Below are positions 40,692-48,159 of a stretch of 64,000 nucleotides of DNA, piece by piece. Positions within the stretch are counted from its first letter, which is position 1; the number at the start of each line of letters is the position of its first letter. The notes beneath the pieces were generated by a model. It saw only the letters and a program-made list of their open reading frames with translations, did no database searches and was not told where the DNA came from. The stretch is from Microvirga sesbaniae. Its GTDB lineage: Bacteria; Pseudomonadota; Alphaproteobacteria; Rhizobiales; Beijerinckiaceae. The translations under genes and the position numbers were made by a program. The DNA lies in assembly GCF_025460805.1 (NCBI RefSeq), contig NZ_JAMXFJ010000014.1, forward strand, positions 86,845 through 150,844, written 5' to 3'.

Positions 40692-40940
40692 ATGTTCTCG
40701 TTTCTATCGCAATTCTTCCTGGGAGAACCGCCGCAGGCGCGAGACTTCAATATCGGGGCGATCTACCACTCCCCGAACCTCCATGCGTTCTTCATGTTCG
40801 GTCTCATTCTGCTCTGCATGTGCCTGACACCGGCAGCGGTGACCCTCTGGAAATCCCAAAGGCAAGGATGGGCCAGTATGCTGGGCCTGGTGGCTGTTAT
40901 TGGGGTCGCCATTGCGACAGGGGGCGTTTACGCCAGCTGA
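40692..40940 (+). CDS. Small two-helix membrane protein, 82 aa
   Basis: GGGGGAAAACG ribosome site. Two hydrophobic helices (HAFFMFGLILLCMCLTPAAV; SMLGLVAVIGVAIATGGVY) are separated by a basic turn (WKSQRQGW). Inner-membrane protein of unknown function. Single-gene unit with a palindromic site 200 bp upstream. Confidence 0.7.
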   Translation: MFSFLSQFFLGEPPQARDFNIGAIYHSPNLHAFFMFGLILLCMCLTPAAVTLWKSQRQGWASMLGLVAVIGVAIATGGVYAS

Positions 40941-41050
40941 TATTCAGAGGCGAAATACCCGAACCTTCAAGGAGCGCTGGCGAAGAAAACAGCCGCCGCC
41001 GGCAGCACAACCTCCCGCACCTTCGATTAACCCGGGTGCTGGCTGAGTAA

Positions 41051-41063
41051 AAACCCCAAGGAG
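41051..41063 (+). promoter_or_regulatory. Shared leader, copy 26 (distal)
   Basis: AAACCCCAAGGAG. No start codon at the usual distance; a TTG at 41068 and the GTG at 41097 are the nearest. The gene below has its own GAAGGGAGGG ribosome site. Confidence 0.5.
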
Positions 41064-41096
41064 CCACTTGCCCGTCAAAGGAAGGGAGGGCGGTTC

Positions 41097-41384
41097 GTGT
41101 CCGAATTCATCATTGAGGCGACGATCACAGGGCCGCAGGCGACCATCGGCGAATTCAGATCTCAGTTTCTGGGTTCCTTTCCCGCCATCAGGAAAGACAA
41201 CTCCGAGGAGATCATCGTCGCCCTATCGGGGGGCGACCAAGACCCCCGTCCCACTCTCCTGAACCTGTCCAGCGAATTCCCCACCCTGACTTTCTCAATT
41301 GTGGAATACGCGGCCGATCTCGGGAGAGAGCAGGTATCCCATCGTTGGATCGCGCAAGACGGCGAAGCGCACTCGGGCTTGTAG
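41097..41384 (+). CDS. Hypothetical protein, 95 aa
   Basis: GTG start after GAAGGGAGGG. Alternating strands and helices (EFIIEATITGPQATIGEF; LNLSSEFPTLTFSIVEYA) look like a small ferredoxin-like alpha/beta fold, perhaps the YubB type, but the match is weak. Single gene. Confidence 0.6.
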   Translation: MSEFIIEATITGPQATIGEFRSQFLGSFPAIRKDNSEEIIVALSGGDQDPRPTLLNLSSEFPTLTFSIVEYAADLGREQVSHRWIAQDGEAHSGL

Positions 41385-41484
41385 CGGCTCAAACCCTGGC
41401 GTTCGGGGGAATCCGGTCTGATCCATCGCACTGGGAATGTCCGGAATCTTACTTCGGATCATGAGCGTGAAGATGAATTCAGAA

Positions 41485-41500
41485 AAATCCCCAGAAAGGA
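41485..41500 (+). promoter_or_regulatory. Shared leader, copy 27
   Basis: AAATCCCCAGAAAGGA, with 8 nt to the ATG at 41509; GAAGATGA lies upstream. Confidence 0.85.
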
Positions 41501-41508
41501 TCAGGACA

Positions 41509-41652
41509 ATGGCGCGCTTCAACCCGGTTCAGGCAGCTCTCGCCAACGCACGCAGCCAGGGCCGCAGCACCCACAAGGTTATCGACACCCGCCGCAAGGG
41601 CAAGGGCGTCCCCTACAACCGCGCCGCTGCCAAGCGCCGCGACGACTACTGA
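41509..41652 (+). CDS. Small basic protein, 47 aa
   Basis: Very basic (STHKVIDTRRKGKGVPYNRA; AKRRDDY), with no hydrophobic core, so probably disordered or nucleic-acid bound. The strong leader, correct spacing and local codon use support a real gene. The next gene starts 47 nt later without a terminator between. Confidence 0.7.
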   Translation: MARFNPVQAALANARSQGRSTHKVIDTRRKGKGVPYNRAAAKRRDDY

Positions 41653-41699
41653 GCCGGCCCAACCTTCGCCCTCCATCGTCGAAATAGAAAGCAGCCTCG

Positions 41700-42119
41700 A
41701 TGCGCAAGATCGCGACCCTGTTTCTCGCCCTGCTGACTCTCGGCATCTCCTTCGCGGAAGCCACAGCGCAATCCCGGTACCCCGGGGGCTATGCTGAAAG
41801 CCGGTACGGCCGGGATCGATACTCCGGCTATGAGCGCGGGTATCGACCTCAGTATGCCGAGCCCCGTCACTATGGCCGCCCTCGACACTACCTTGGGGAC
41901 AACGGCGACGCCATCGGAGCAGGGATCCTGGCACTGACCCTAGGCGCAGCCGTCGTGGGCGCGATCGCCAACCAAGCACAGGTCCAGGCTGCTCCACCTC
42001 CTCCGGCTACAACTGACCCCCAGCTCGCTGCCTACTGCGCTCGTCGGTTTCGATCCTACGATCCAATGACCGGGACCTACCTGACGGGAGCTGGGGAACG
42101 CTTCGTCTGCACCTATTGA
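41700..42119 (+). CDS. BA14K-like secreted protein 1
   Basis: 139 aa. Signal peptide (RKIATLFLALLTLGISFAEATA), a Tyr/Arg/Gly-rich low-complexity stretch (residues 25-65), a hydrophobic segment (GAGILALTLGAAVVGAIA) and a C-terminal AYCARRFRSYDPMTGTYL domain, which matches the BA14K family of alphaproteobacterial cell-surface lectin-like proteins. It probably spans or lines the envelope. A paralog with the same layout follows at 42358. Confidence 0.8.
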   Translation: MRKIATLFLALLTLGISFAEATAQSRYPGGYAESRYGRDRYSGYERGYRPQYAEPRHYGRPRHYLGDNGDAIGAGILALTLGAAVVGAIANQAQVQAAPPPPATTDPQLAAYCARRFRSYDPMTGTYLTGAGERFVCTY

Positions 42120-42142
42120 TCGATGGCGCTCTGACGCCAGGG

Positions 42143-42170
42143 AAGAGGCTCGACTTGAGCCTCTTTTTTT
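42143..42170 (+). terminator. Rho-independent terminator
   Basis: AAGAGGCTC-GACTT-GAGCCTCTTTTTTT. Confidence 0.9.
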
Positions 42171-42202
42171 ATGTTCGGGTCAAGAAACCCAGCCGCCGTC
42201 AG

Positions 42203-42220
42203 GATTACGAATTTGTAATC
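42203..42220. promoter_or_regulatory. Near-perfect palindrome GATTACGAATTTGTAATC
   Basis: 18-bp palindrome with one mismatch pair, 138 bp upstream of the second BA14K-like gene. It is related to the site at 40479. Candidate operator for a dimeric regulator. Confidence 0.4.
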
Positions 42221-42357
42221 CCCCACGGGCGCTTCGTTCATCCACGATTTATTTCCGCCCCCCGATAATCTGTCCTATAAACCGAAGCGCCAGACGGAAC
42301 GGCTATCACCATGCCGGACCCGTTTGGACCTCACAGGTAAAGGTCAATCAGACGATC

Positions 42358-42768
42358 ATGCGTAAGCTAACTTCTCTCGTTCTCGCCGCCTCTGTCTTAG
42401 CGGCTCCTGTGTCTCAGGCGATTGCAGCACCCCGCGCCAAGATGCCGGAGATCACCAAGCAGTACCCGGGTGAGAGCTACACCCAATACCGCCGGTACTA
42501 CGGCGGTCCGCGCTACTATGGCGGCCCACGCTATTATCACCGCCACGGCGGAAACGGCGGCGCGGTTGCTGCTGGCGTGCTTGGCCTCGCCGCTGGCGCT
42601 CTGGTCGCTGGCGCGATCGCCAACCAGGCACAGGCCGCTCCGCCGCCGCCTCCCGGCACGCAGGATCCGCAACTCGCGGCCTACTGCGCCCGCAAGTACC
42701 GGTCGTACGACCCGGTCACGGGGACGTTCATGGCAAACAACGGCTATCGCTACGTCTGCACCTACTAA
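42358..42768 (+). CDS. BA14K-like secreted protein 2
   Basis: 136 aa with the same architecture as the protein at 41700: signal peptide ending SQAIA, a Tyr/Gly/His-rich repeat (RRYYGGPRYYGGPRYYHRHG), a hydrophobic Ala/Gly segment, NQAQAAPPPP and a C-terminal AYCARKYRSYDPVTGTFM. A tandem duplication; only this copy lacks the Arg/Asp-Arg segments. Confidence 0.8.
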   Translation: MRKLTSLVLAASVLAAPVSQAIAAPRAKMPEITKQYPGESYTQYRRYYGGPRYYGGPRYYHRHGGNGGAVAAGVLGLAAGALVAGAIANQAQAAPPPPPGTQDPQLAAYCARKYRSYDPVTGTFMANNGYRYVCTY

Positions 42769-42791
42769 TCGGCTTGGTACAGGGATCACGC

Positions 42792-42819
42792 AAAGAGGCT
42801 CCTTCGGGGCCTCTTTTTT
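42792..42819 (+). terminator. Rho-independent terminator
   Basis: AAAGAGGC-TCCTTCGG-GGCCTCTTTTTTA. Confidence 0.9.
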
Positions 42820-42914
42820 ATGGGCGTATCGTCAAACCTCTGGAAACCAGACCAATCACGATCCGGGCTTTCTTCAGTTCCTCTAAAATCATCCCATCGA
42901 TCCGATGATTTGAG

Positions 42915-42927
42915 AAACCCCGAAAGG
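42915..42927 (+). promoter_or_regulatory. Shared leader, copy 28
   Basis: AAACCCCGAAAGG, with 6 nt to the ATG at 42934; CGATGA lies upstream. Confidence 0.75.
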
Positions 42928-42933
42928 TTCGAA

Positions 42934-43356
42934 ATGACCGATGCTCCCGCCTCCCAGCCGCAGGACCTCCCGAGCGATCCGATGACGGATGTCGGTCACC
43001 TCCTGATCCGCGCCTATAATGGCGACCAGTTCGACCCGTTCTTTGTGGTCGGTCACCCGAGCCGGACAAAGGAGCCGAACGTCATCATCCGATCCTGCTT
43101 CTATTACTCGATCCTGATGACGCCGAAGATCACGATGATCTACGACAACAGCGGCCGCGGCGGCATGTGCGACATGACCGTCGACGAGATTCCCGTGATC
43201 TGGAAAACGCCCGCTCTGCTCGAAAGCCTGGGAACGACCTTCGAGGCCCTTCAGGATGGTACCGCCGTCATTATGGCGACAGAGGCACCGAAACCGGACA
43301 TCGACCTCTGGGCCCGGATTGCCGAGGCCGAAGGGAAGGTCCTGAATGCCGCCTGA
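42934..43356 (+). CDS. Hypothetical protein, 140 aa
   Basis: Disordered first 20 residues, then a beta-rich middle (DVGHLLIRAYNGDQFDPFFV; TPKITMIYDNSGRGG) and a helical C-terminus (IDLWARIAEAEGKVLNA). One short hydrophobic patch but no transmembrane helix. No recognised family. It converges closely with the next gene (1 bp between stops). Confidence 0.7.
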   Translation: MTDAPASQPQDLPSDPMTDVGHLLIRAYNGDQFDPFFVVGHPSRTKEPNVIIRSCFYYSILMTPKITMIYDNSGRGGMCDMTVDEIPVIWKTPALLESLGTTFEALQDGTAVIMATEAPKPDIDLWARIAEAEGKVLNAA

Positions 43357-43357
43357 C

Positions 43358-43750
43358 TCAGCGCAGCTCCCTCCGGGGATAGGAATACTCGTTTTGAGAT
43401 CCATCCTCGTGCCGCTCGACGATCCGGACCCGCTTGCCCTTGTCGAGAACCTCAACTGTCACGACGCTATCCAGCGGATCGGTTCGCCAGCGGCCGGTTT
43501 CGGCGGCCCAGATCACCCTGGTCCCCTCCAGACGGCAACGATATTTCCAAAGCGTCCCATCCGACGGGCGATTATAGGAGACGATGGTGATCTCTCCTTC
43601 GGGCTGGGCTTTCATGATGGACGGCTTTCTGCCCATCACGCCGCCCATTGCCGCACGACAAATCTCGCCTCGCTCGGCGGGAGTGAGTTCGGCTGCATAA
43701 GCCGGTCCTGCCACGGCTAACCCTACGACCAGGATTCCAAAACGCTTCAT
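43358..43750 (-). CDS. Secreted protein, 130 aa
   Basis: Signal peptide (KRFGILVVGLAVAGPAYAA), then ELTPAERGEICRAAMGGVMG and a beta-rich domain with a second Cys in WKYRCRLEG that may pair with the first. An exported protein of a type common in Hyphomicrobiales, but I cannot name the family. The start is at MKRF; a longer ATG at 43762 exists. Confidence 0.7.
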   Translation of the reverse strand: MKRFGILVVGLAVAGPAYAAELTPAERGEICRAAMGGVMGRKPSIMKAQPEGEITIVSYNRPSDGTLWKYRCRLEGTRVIWAAETGRWRTDPLDSVVTVEVLDKGKRVRIVERHEDGSQNEYSYPRRELR

Positions 43751-43820
43751 CGCTATACCCATCTGAATTCTGGTATGGGGCTACTAATACTCGATCGATT
43801 CCGCTCTCGGATTACCTGCT

Positions 43821-44264
43821 ATGTTGCCGAAATTCCATAAGCCACTTCTCATAAGCGCACTGCTTGGTGCCACTCTGAGCGGAGTTGGGACAGGCCCTAC
43901 CTCTGCCGGTGAGCTCTATATCTATGAGCACAACCAGTCGGTCATCGACTGGTTTGTCGTCGGAGATAAAATCAAGGCAACCTATTCCAAGCCAAAGGCC
44001 AGCCTCGCAGCGGCAGGGGTCAAGGAGGGGGCAGTCCTTTTCGAAGGGGACTACGAAGGAAACCGGATCGTCGGCACCGCGTTCGCTTTCAAATCCGGCT
44101 GTGCCCCTGCCGCCTACCAGGTGATCGGTATGGAGCAGGGAAGCCAGATCATCCTTCGCGGTCCGGGCCCAGTCAGATCCAAGACCGGATGTGACGTCAT
44201 CGGCTACTCCGCAAAAAGCCCTCATGCTGAACTGACGTTCCACTATTCTGCCACCCACCATTGA
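43821..44264 (+). CDS. Secreted protein, 147 aa
   Basis: Signal peptide (LLISALLGATLSGVGTGPTSA), then a beta-rich mature domain with two Cys (KSGCAPAAYQ, KTGCDVIGYS) likely disulfide-linked. GELYIYEHNQSVIDWFVVGD starts the mature part. Periplasmic or extracellular. It is divergent from the secreted protein at 43358, and the two may share a control region. Confidence 0.7.
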   Translation: MLPKFHKPLLISALLGATLSGVGTGPTSAGELYIYEHNQSVIDWFVVGDKIKATYSKPKASLAAAGVKEGAVLFEGDYEGNRIVGTAFAFKSGCAPAAYQVIGMEQGSQIILRGPGPVRSKTGCDVIGYSAKSPHAELTFHYSATHH

Positions 44265-44345
44265 TCGTCAGGCCCTTGCCTGCCTGCTGGATCCCGCCGG
44301 GTCAGCCTGTGTTATGATCCGCAGTGATTCAAACGGACGGTTGCA

Positions 44346-45512
44346 GTGATGGAGGCGTCACTCCTTAGCAGCTTCGCTTGCCATGACGGGCAGGAAAGCC
44401 TCGTCCTCGGCCAGAGGCCGGACGGCTCCATCGCTCACATCTCGGAGGTGCCGCGAGGGACGGCCTGCGAGTGCACCTGTCCCGGCTGCGGGGCTCCCCT
44501 CGTGGCCCGGAAGGGAGAGGTTCAACACCACCATTTCGGTCACCAGGGCTCTGAAGACGGACGGCCCTGTAACACAGGACCGGAAACCGCCCTGCACAAA
44601 TTCGCCAAGGAGGTTCTGGAACAGAAGCTACACCTCTTCCTGCCGACCCTGGACCTTTGGGACGGTCCCGAGAGGTGGGTGGGTTTCGAAGGAAAGTCCT
44701 ATGAATTTGACGCCGCCGTCCTGGAGTACCGTCTGGGGGGGATCATTCCCGATGTCATCGTTCGAAAGGGAAACAGGGACCTGATCGTCGAGTTTGCCGT
44801 CACCCATGAGTGCGGGCCTGCCAAGATCGCCCAAATCGCCAATATGGACATCAGCGCCATTGAGGTTGACCTATCCAAACTGCCGCGCGACACCTCGCGG
44901 AAAGGGCTCGAAGACGCCATCCTCAGTTCGGCCCCGCGCAAATGGCTCCACAATCCAAAAATCAGGGAAGGGCAGCGGGAACTTGAAACCCGTCGGCGCC
45001 GGCGAGCCGACACACTCTCCCGGCAGGTATCTCCTCTTGTGAAGGCCTATCGAGGAGCTCTTGAGAGCCACCGAACCTCCCGCAATTCGTGCTTGGCGGT
45101 CGGCCGCATCGAGAGCGATGGCATGGAGAAGGCGATTGGCTACGATGTCCCCGGATCGGGTTGTTTCAAGGTCCCACCACGCGACTGGCAGGCAACCATC
45201 CTCTCCGGCGTGATCGAACAGGCTGTTGTGGGGAGATCCGCCCATATCACTATCAAGGAGGCGCTCCGGAAACTTAAGGATCGAGGCTGGATCAACTTCC
45301 GTTTTAGCCGGATCTCTGAAGACCAGGCGGCTGCACTGCGGGAAAGCTCGGTTCAATTCGAATTTCCGGAATTCGCAATTCAGGCGTGGGCCACCGCCCT
45401 CTCACGCCAAAGCATCCTTGTCCCCGTCTCCAGCACCGGACGCTGGATTCTCCACCCCATGATCGTCAAGGAGATCCAATCCAAGCGCCTCGCCGATAAA
45501 CAATCCGGATAA
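44346..45512 (+). CDS. CoiA-like competence/nuclease-family protein
   Basis: 388 aa. The N-terminal CPGCGAPLVARKGEVQHHHF followed by GH, and then TALHKFAKEVL, are the zinc-finger and helix signature of CoiA-like proteins. GIIPDVIVRKGNRDLIVEFA near residue 135 has the Asp and Glu spacing of their PD-(D/E)xK-type nuclease core, though the third catalytic residue is not obvious. The C-terminal 200 residues are specific to this protein. CoiA homologues act in DNA uptake or recombination; here the role could be in transfer or defence. Confidence 0.75.
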   Translation: MMEASLLSSFACHDGQESLVLGQRPDGSIAHISEVPRGTACECTCPGCGAPLVARKGEVQHHHFGHQGSEDGRPCNTGPETALHKFAKEVLEQKLHLFLPTLDLWDGPERWVGFEGKSYEFDAAVLEYRLGGIIPDVIVRKGNRDLIVEFAVTHECGPAKIAQIANMDISAIEVDLSKLPRDTSRKGLEDAILSSAPRKWLHNPKIREGQRELETRRRRRADTLSRQVSPLVKAYRGALESHRTSRNSCLAVGRIESDGMEKAIGYDVPGSGCFKVPPRDWQATILSGVIEQAVVGRSAHITIKEALRKLKDRGWINFRFSRISEDQAAALRESSVQFEFPEFAIQAWATALSRQSILVPVSSTGRWILHPMIVKEIQSKRLADKQSG

Positions 45513-45579
45513 TCGCTTTCCCATAGCACCGGAGGATGTTTTCGATTTCGGGATCATTGCCGCGAACAGATGATCGGAC

Positions 45580-45594
45580 CAATCCCCGAAAGGA
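45580..45594 (+). promoter_or_regulatory. Shared leader, copy 29
   Basis: CAATCCCCGAAAGGA, with 8 nt to the ATG at 45603; AGATGA lies 6 nt upstream. Confidence 0.85.
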
Positions 45595-45602
45595 TCCTCA
45601 CG

Positions 45603-45938
45603 ATGGATGCGAGTCGCTACTCCCTGAAGCTCCACAAGGACTTCCCCGGCAAGGGCTGGCTCCTTGAGCTCCACATGAACGACAGCGACGAAGAGGATGT
45701 CGCCTTCGTCGAGACGTTCCGCGCCACGGCCTTTCGCTATCTCGGCGCGGCACCCCACGGGTTCATCCGCCACGAGGACGGAAAGCGCTTTGTCGATACA
45801 TGCTGGTTCCTGCAGGGGGAAAGCTCCGACTGGCTGATGTTCGAGTTCTGGACCAGCGACCAGACGGCAATGCTCGACGGGGTTATCCGCGTCATTGAGG
45901 CGCTGGAGACCCAGGGCGTATCCGTCGTTTTGCAGTGA
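45603..45938 (+). CDS. Hypothetical protein, 111 aa
   Basis: Compact alpha/beta pattern (YSLKLHKDFPGKGWLLELHM; FEFWTSDQTAMLDGVIRVIE) with an acidic centre. No motif recognised. The next gene begins 12 nt after the stop, so the two form a unit. Confidence 0.7.
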   Translation: MDASRYSLKLHKDFPGKGWLLELHMNDSDEEDVAFVETFRATAFRYLGAAPHGFIRHEDGKRFVDTCWFLQGESSDWLMFEFWTSDQTAMLDGVIRVIEALETQGVSVVLQ

Positions 45939-45950
45939 TATAGTGCCGCC

Positions 45951-46382
45951 ATGGCCGATCACTTCAAGTCCACCTACTATGTGCTCGATCCCAAAGGGAC
46001 CGTGCATCGGATCAAGACCAAGACCATCGGAGAGCTAAGAGCCCTCGATAGCTTCCGCCGCCAATGCCTGATCCATGGCTATACGGCCAAGGACGAGGAA
46101 CAGGTCGAGGCTGACATCGAGGCCAAGATCTATGAGCAGATCTTTGGTGGGGACGTGATCAAGCACGAGGTCCAGCACGCCTTCCTTGAGGCAAATGGCA
46201 CGCTGGTCGATCACGACAATCCAAATTCGTTCTTTGAGGCCATCGGTTATAGCCGCACCTTGAAAGACCGCTGCAAAAGGCAGCACAAACGATACATGGA
46301 GGACGGGAAACTTCCGGGCGGCGGCTTCGTCTGCAATGATCCAGCCCCCTACCATGTCGATCTGCCAGGGTTCTCCGCCTAA
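45951..46382 (+). CDS. Hypothetical protein, 143 aa
   Basis: Charged, helical, with IGELRALDSFRRQCLIHGYT and a basic KDRCKRQHKRYMEDGKLPGG near the end. The Cys and His residues are scattered, so a metal site is uncertain. Second gene of the unit led by copy 29. Confidence 0.65.
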   Translation: MADHFKSTYYVLDPKGTVHRIKTKTIGELRALDSFRRQCLIHGYTAKDEEQVEADIEAKIYEQIFGGDVIKHEVQHAFLEANGTLVDHDNPNSFFEAIGYSRTLKDRCKRQHKRYMEDGKLPGGGFVCNDPAPYHVDLPGFSA

Positions 46383-46429
46383 GAGCCTCATCTCCTTTCG
46401 GGACATGTCCACGAACCAATGATTGGGCA

Positions 46430-46445
46430 AAACCCCGAAAAGGAG
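46430..46445 (+). promoter_or_regulatory. Shared leader, copy 30
   Basis: AAACCCCGAAAAGGAG, with 8 nt between GGA and the ATG at 46453; AATGATTG lies upstream. Confidence 0.8.
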
Positions 46446-46452
46446 ATTGGAC

Positions 46453-46707
46453 ATGCGGATCCGGCGCTTCAGCAGCTTCGACAAGACCATCGGATCCGAT
46501 CGCGACACCCTGGTCAGCGAGTTCCTGGACGTCAGCACGGCCACGGACCACGAGTTTCCCAACGAGCTCGGTCGCCAGCGTTACGCCCGCTACATCCATG
46601 CGGTCGGCTGCCTCCAGTATGGCGACAAGTTTCTCGCTGACCTGGAAGCCGTTTACGCCAGTGGGGTCGTGCAGCGCCCCACTTTCCAGGTCGGGGAGGC
46701 CGCCTGA
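46453..46707 (+). CDS. DHEFP paralog pair, member 2 (84 aa)
   Basis: Aligns over most of its length with the protein at 24909: DHEFPNELGRQRYARYIHAV here against DHEFPSNLDRDRYARAIYTM there, then YGDKFLADL against YGHEFIAEV. The C-terminal tails differ. The copies lie 21.5 kb apart, each directly behind a shared leader. Its TGA is followed 1 nt later by the ATG of the next gene. Confidence 0.75.
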   Translation: MRIRRFSSFDKTIGSDRDTLVSEFLDVSTATDHEFPNELGRQRYARYIHAVGCLQYGDKFLADLEAVYASGVVQRPTFQVGEAA

Positions 46708-46708
46708 T

Positions 46709-46930
46709 ATGGACGCCGCAACCCAACACACCAACCCGTCCATGACCTATGAGGCGTGGAAGGCTCAGGCTGTCTCCTACGCCTGGACCACTTACCTCCT
46801 GCCAGATGACTGCATCGAGGACGATAGATTCCAGCCTGCCTACTCCGCCGGCGACACGCCGGAGCGGGCGGTCGATGACCATTGCCAGCGATACGACATC
46901 AATAAGGTCGGCCCGTTGGGCACGATGTGA
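46709..46930 (+). CDS. Hypothetical protein, 73 aa
   Basis: Starts 1 nt after the DHEFP protein stop, so it is translated with it. Helical with aromatics (YEAWKAQAVSYAWTTYLLPD) and a polar second half. It may be the partner of member 2; member 1 has no such neighbour. Confidence 0.65.
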   Translation: MDAATQHTNPSMTYEAWKAQAVSYAWTTYLLPDDCIEDDRFQPAYSAGDTPERAVDDHCQRYDINKVGPLGTM

Positions 46931-46936
46931 AATCAG

Positions 46937-46967
46937 AAACCCGCCCCGACAAAGGGCGGGTTTTCTT
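46937..46967 (+). terminator. Rho-independent terminator
   Basis: AAACCCGCCC-CGACAAA-GGGCGGGTTTTCTT. Confidence 0.9.
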
Positions 46968-47047
46968 ATGCTCCGACTTCCAAACCCCATCGCCCTGATC
47001 CCGGCTCATCTCAATTCTCGATTGGGATTGTGAAGAGATGATCGAAA

Positions 47048-47064
47048 AAATCCCCGAAAAGGAG
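47048..47064 (+). promoter_or_regulatory. Shared leader, copy 31
   Basis: AAATCCCCGAAAAGGAG, with 8 nt between GGA and the ATG at 47072; GAGATGA lies upstream. This is the last copy; none occurs in the remaining 17 kb. Confidence 0.85.
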
Positions 47065-47071
47065 CAAGGCG

Positions 47072-47512
47072 ATGGACACCCTCGAGCAATTCACGGTTCT
47101 ATCCGGCATTCGCATCCAGGTTCTGGCCCAGGCTATCGCCTGCAAGACAGCGTTCGCCCGTGACCTCCATGAGCGTCTGGCGCAGCAGCTCGCCTACATC
47201 TGCAAGAAGCTTCGGCTGGAGATCGCAGTCGCGGCCCGCTTCGGGGACGAAGACGAGGGTGCCCTCAGCTGGGAAGGCCCGGATGAGATCCACCTGATCG
47301 ACAGCCTCTACATCGATAACGGGACCCGCGAGTACCAGATCAACGGTGAGAACTGGTACTCGCTGGAGGGAGACGGCGAGCCGATCGCCTCGCCCGCGAC
47401 CGCCGAGCAGATCGAAGGGCTGGCCCGCTTCATCGAGGAACTCGCCCAATACGGCGTCCTCGTCACGGCCAACTACGTCTTCATCCCCTGCGAGGAGCAG
47501 ATCGCGGCCTAA
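47072..47512 (+). CDS. Hypothetical protein, 146 aa
   Basis: A helical first half (ACKTAFARDLHERLAQQLAY) and a beta-rich acidic second half (ENWYSLEGDGEPIASP) with a final helix EGLARFIEELAQYGVLVTAN. First gene of a three-gene unit closed by the terminator at 48107. No family recognised. Confidence 0.7.
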   Translation: MDTLEQFTVLSGIRIQVLAQAIACKTAFARDLHERLAQQLAYICKKLRLEIAVAARFGDEDEGALSWEGPDEIHLIDSLYIDNGTREYQINGENWYSLEGDGEPIASPATAEQIEGLARFIEELAQYGVLVTANYVFIPCEEQIAA

Positions 47513-47559
47513 GGGTCGCACCTCCCATCGCGTCGATCTCACAGCTTCGGAGAAAAGGC

Positions 47560-47916
47560 ATGACTGCCGCATCGCTCAACAAGCCGGCCCCGCTCATCTG
47601 GACCGACCGCATGTCCACCGGCATGAGCCACTACACCTACTTCGGCGGCCGGACCCCAGGCGAGCAGATCGTCTACGTCCTGCGCAGCGATCTCATCCTG
47701 GAAAAAGGCACGCAGGAGCGCTGGGAAGTCTCCTGGAACACCGGCTGCTATCCGCGCCGCCTTCCGGAGACCCGGTACCATCCGACCCTCTGGGCCGCAG
47801 TCGAAGCCGCCGAGGCGGAAGTCGCCCGGATCACCGCGCAGCCGAAACAGCCCTGCCGGGCCTGCGGTCCGCACTGCGACATCTGGAACGAGAGCCAACT
47901 GGACCTCGCCGCCTGA
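47560..47916 (+). CDS. Hypothetical protein, 118 aa
   Basis: GGAGAAAAGG ribosome site. Contains a Tyr/Arg-rich beta region (YTYFGGRTPGEQIVYVLRSD; WEVSWNTGCYPRR), a helix (LWAAVEAAEAEVARITA) and CRACGPHC near the end. The three Cys and His of that tail could bind a metal. Second gene of the unit. Confidence 0.65.
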   Translation: MTAASLNKPAPLIWTDRMSTGMSHYTYFGGRTPGEQIVYVLRSDLILEKGTQERWEVSWNTGCYPRRLPETRYHPTLWAAVEAAEAEVARITAQPKQPCRACGPHCDIWNESQLDLAA

Positions 47917-47963
47917 GACCTTTCCCCTCGACTCCCCTCACGACAACAGAAAGGATCCCGTCG

Positions 47964-48089
47964 ATGTCGATCACCGTGAAACGTCCGAGAAAGCGCTTCC
48001 CCTGGAAAGGCATGCTGCTCAAACGGGACTGCTACCGTGACCTGAGTACCTGGTGGAGCGAGAGCTTCTACCGCCGTAAGAAAGCCTGA
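47964..48089 (+). CDS. Small basic protein, 41 aa
   Basis: GAAAGGA ribosome site 9 nt before the ATG. SITVKRPRKRFPWKGMLLKR and YRRKKA make it strongly cationic with aromatic residues. Third gene of the unit, ended by a terminator 18 nt later. Function unknown. Confidence 0.6.
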   Translation: MSITVKRPRKRFPWKGMLLKRDCYRDLSTWWSESFYRRKKA

Positions 48090-48106
48090 TCCGGTCGAGA
48101 CGCAAG

Positions 48107-48137
48107 AAGGCCCCCGAAACAGAGGGGCCTTTTTTCA
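48107..48137 (+). terminator. Rho-independent terminator
   Basis: AAGGCCCC-CGAAACAGA-GGGGCCTTTTTT with a CATG tail. Confidence 0.9.
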
Positions 48138-48159
48138 TGCTCGCGCCTTCAAACCCCTG

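Noticed and set aside
759..47064. Shared leaders as a CRISPR or degenerate CRISPR array
   Set aside because: Copies are kilobases apart, each tied to a start codon, with no spacer-like units and no cas genes.
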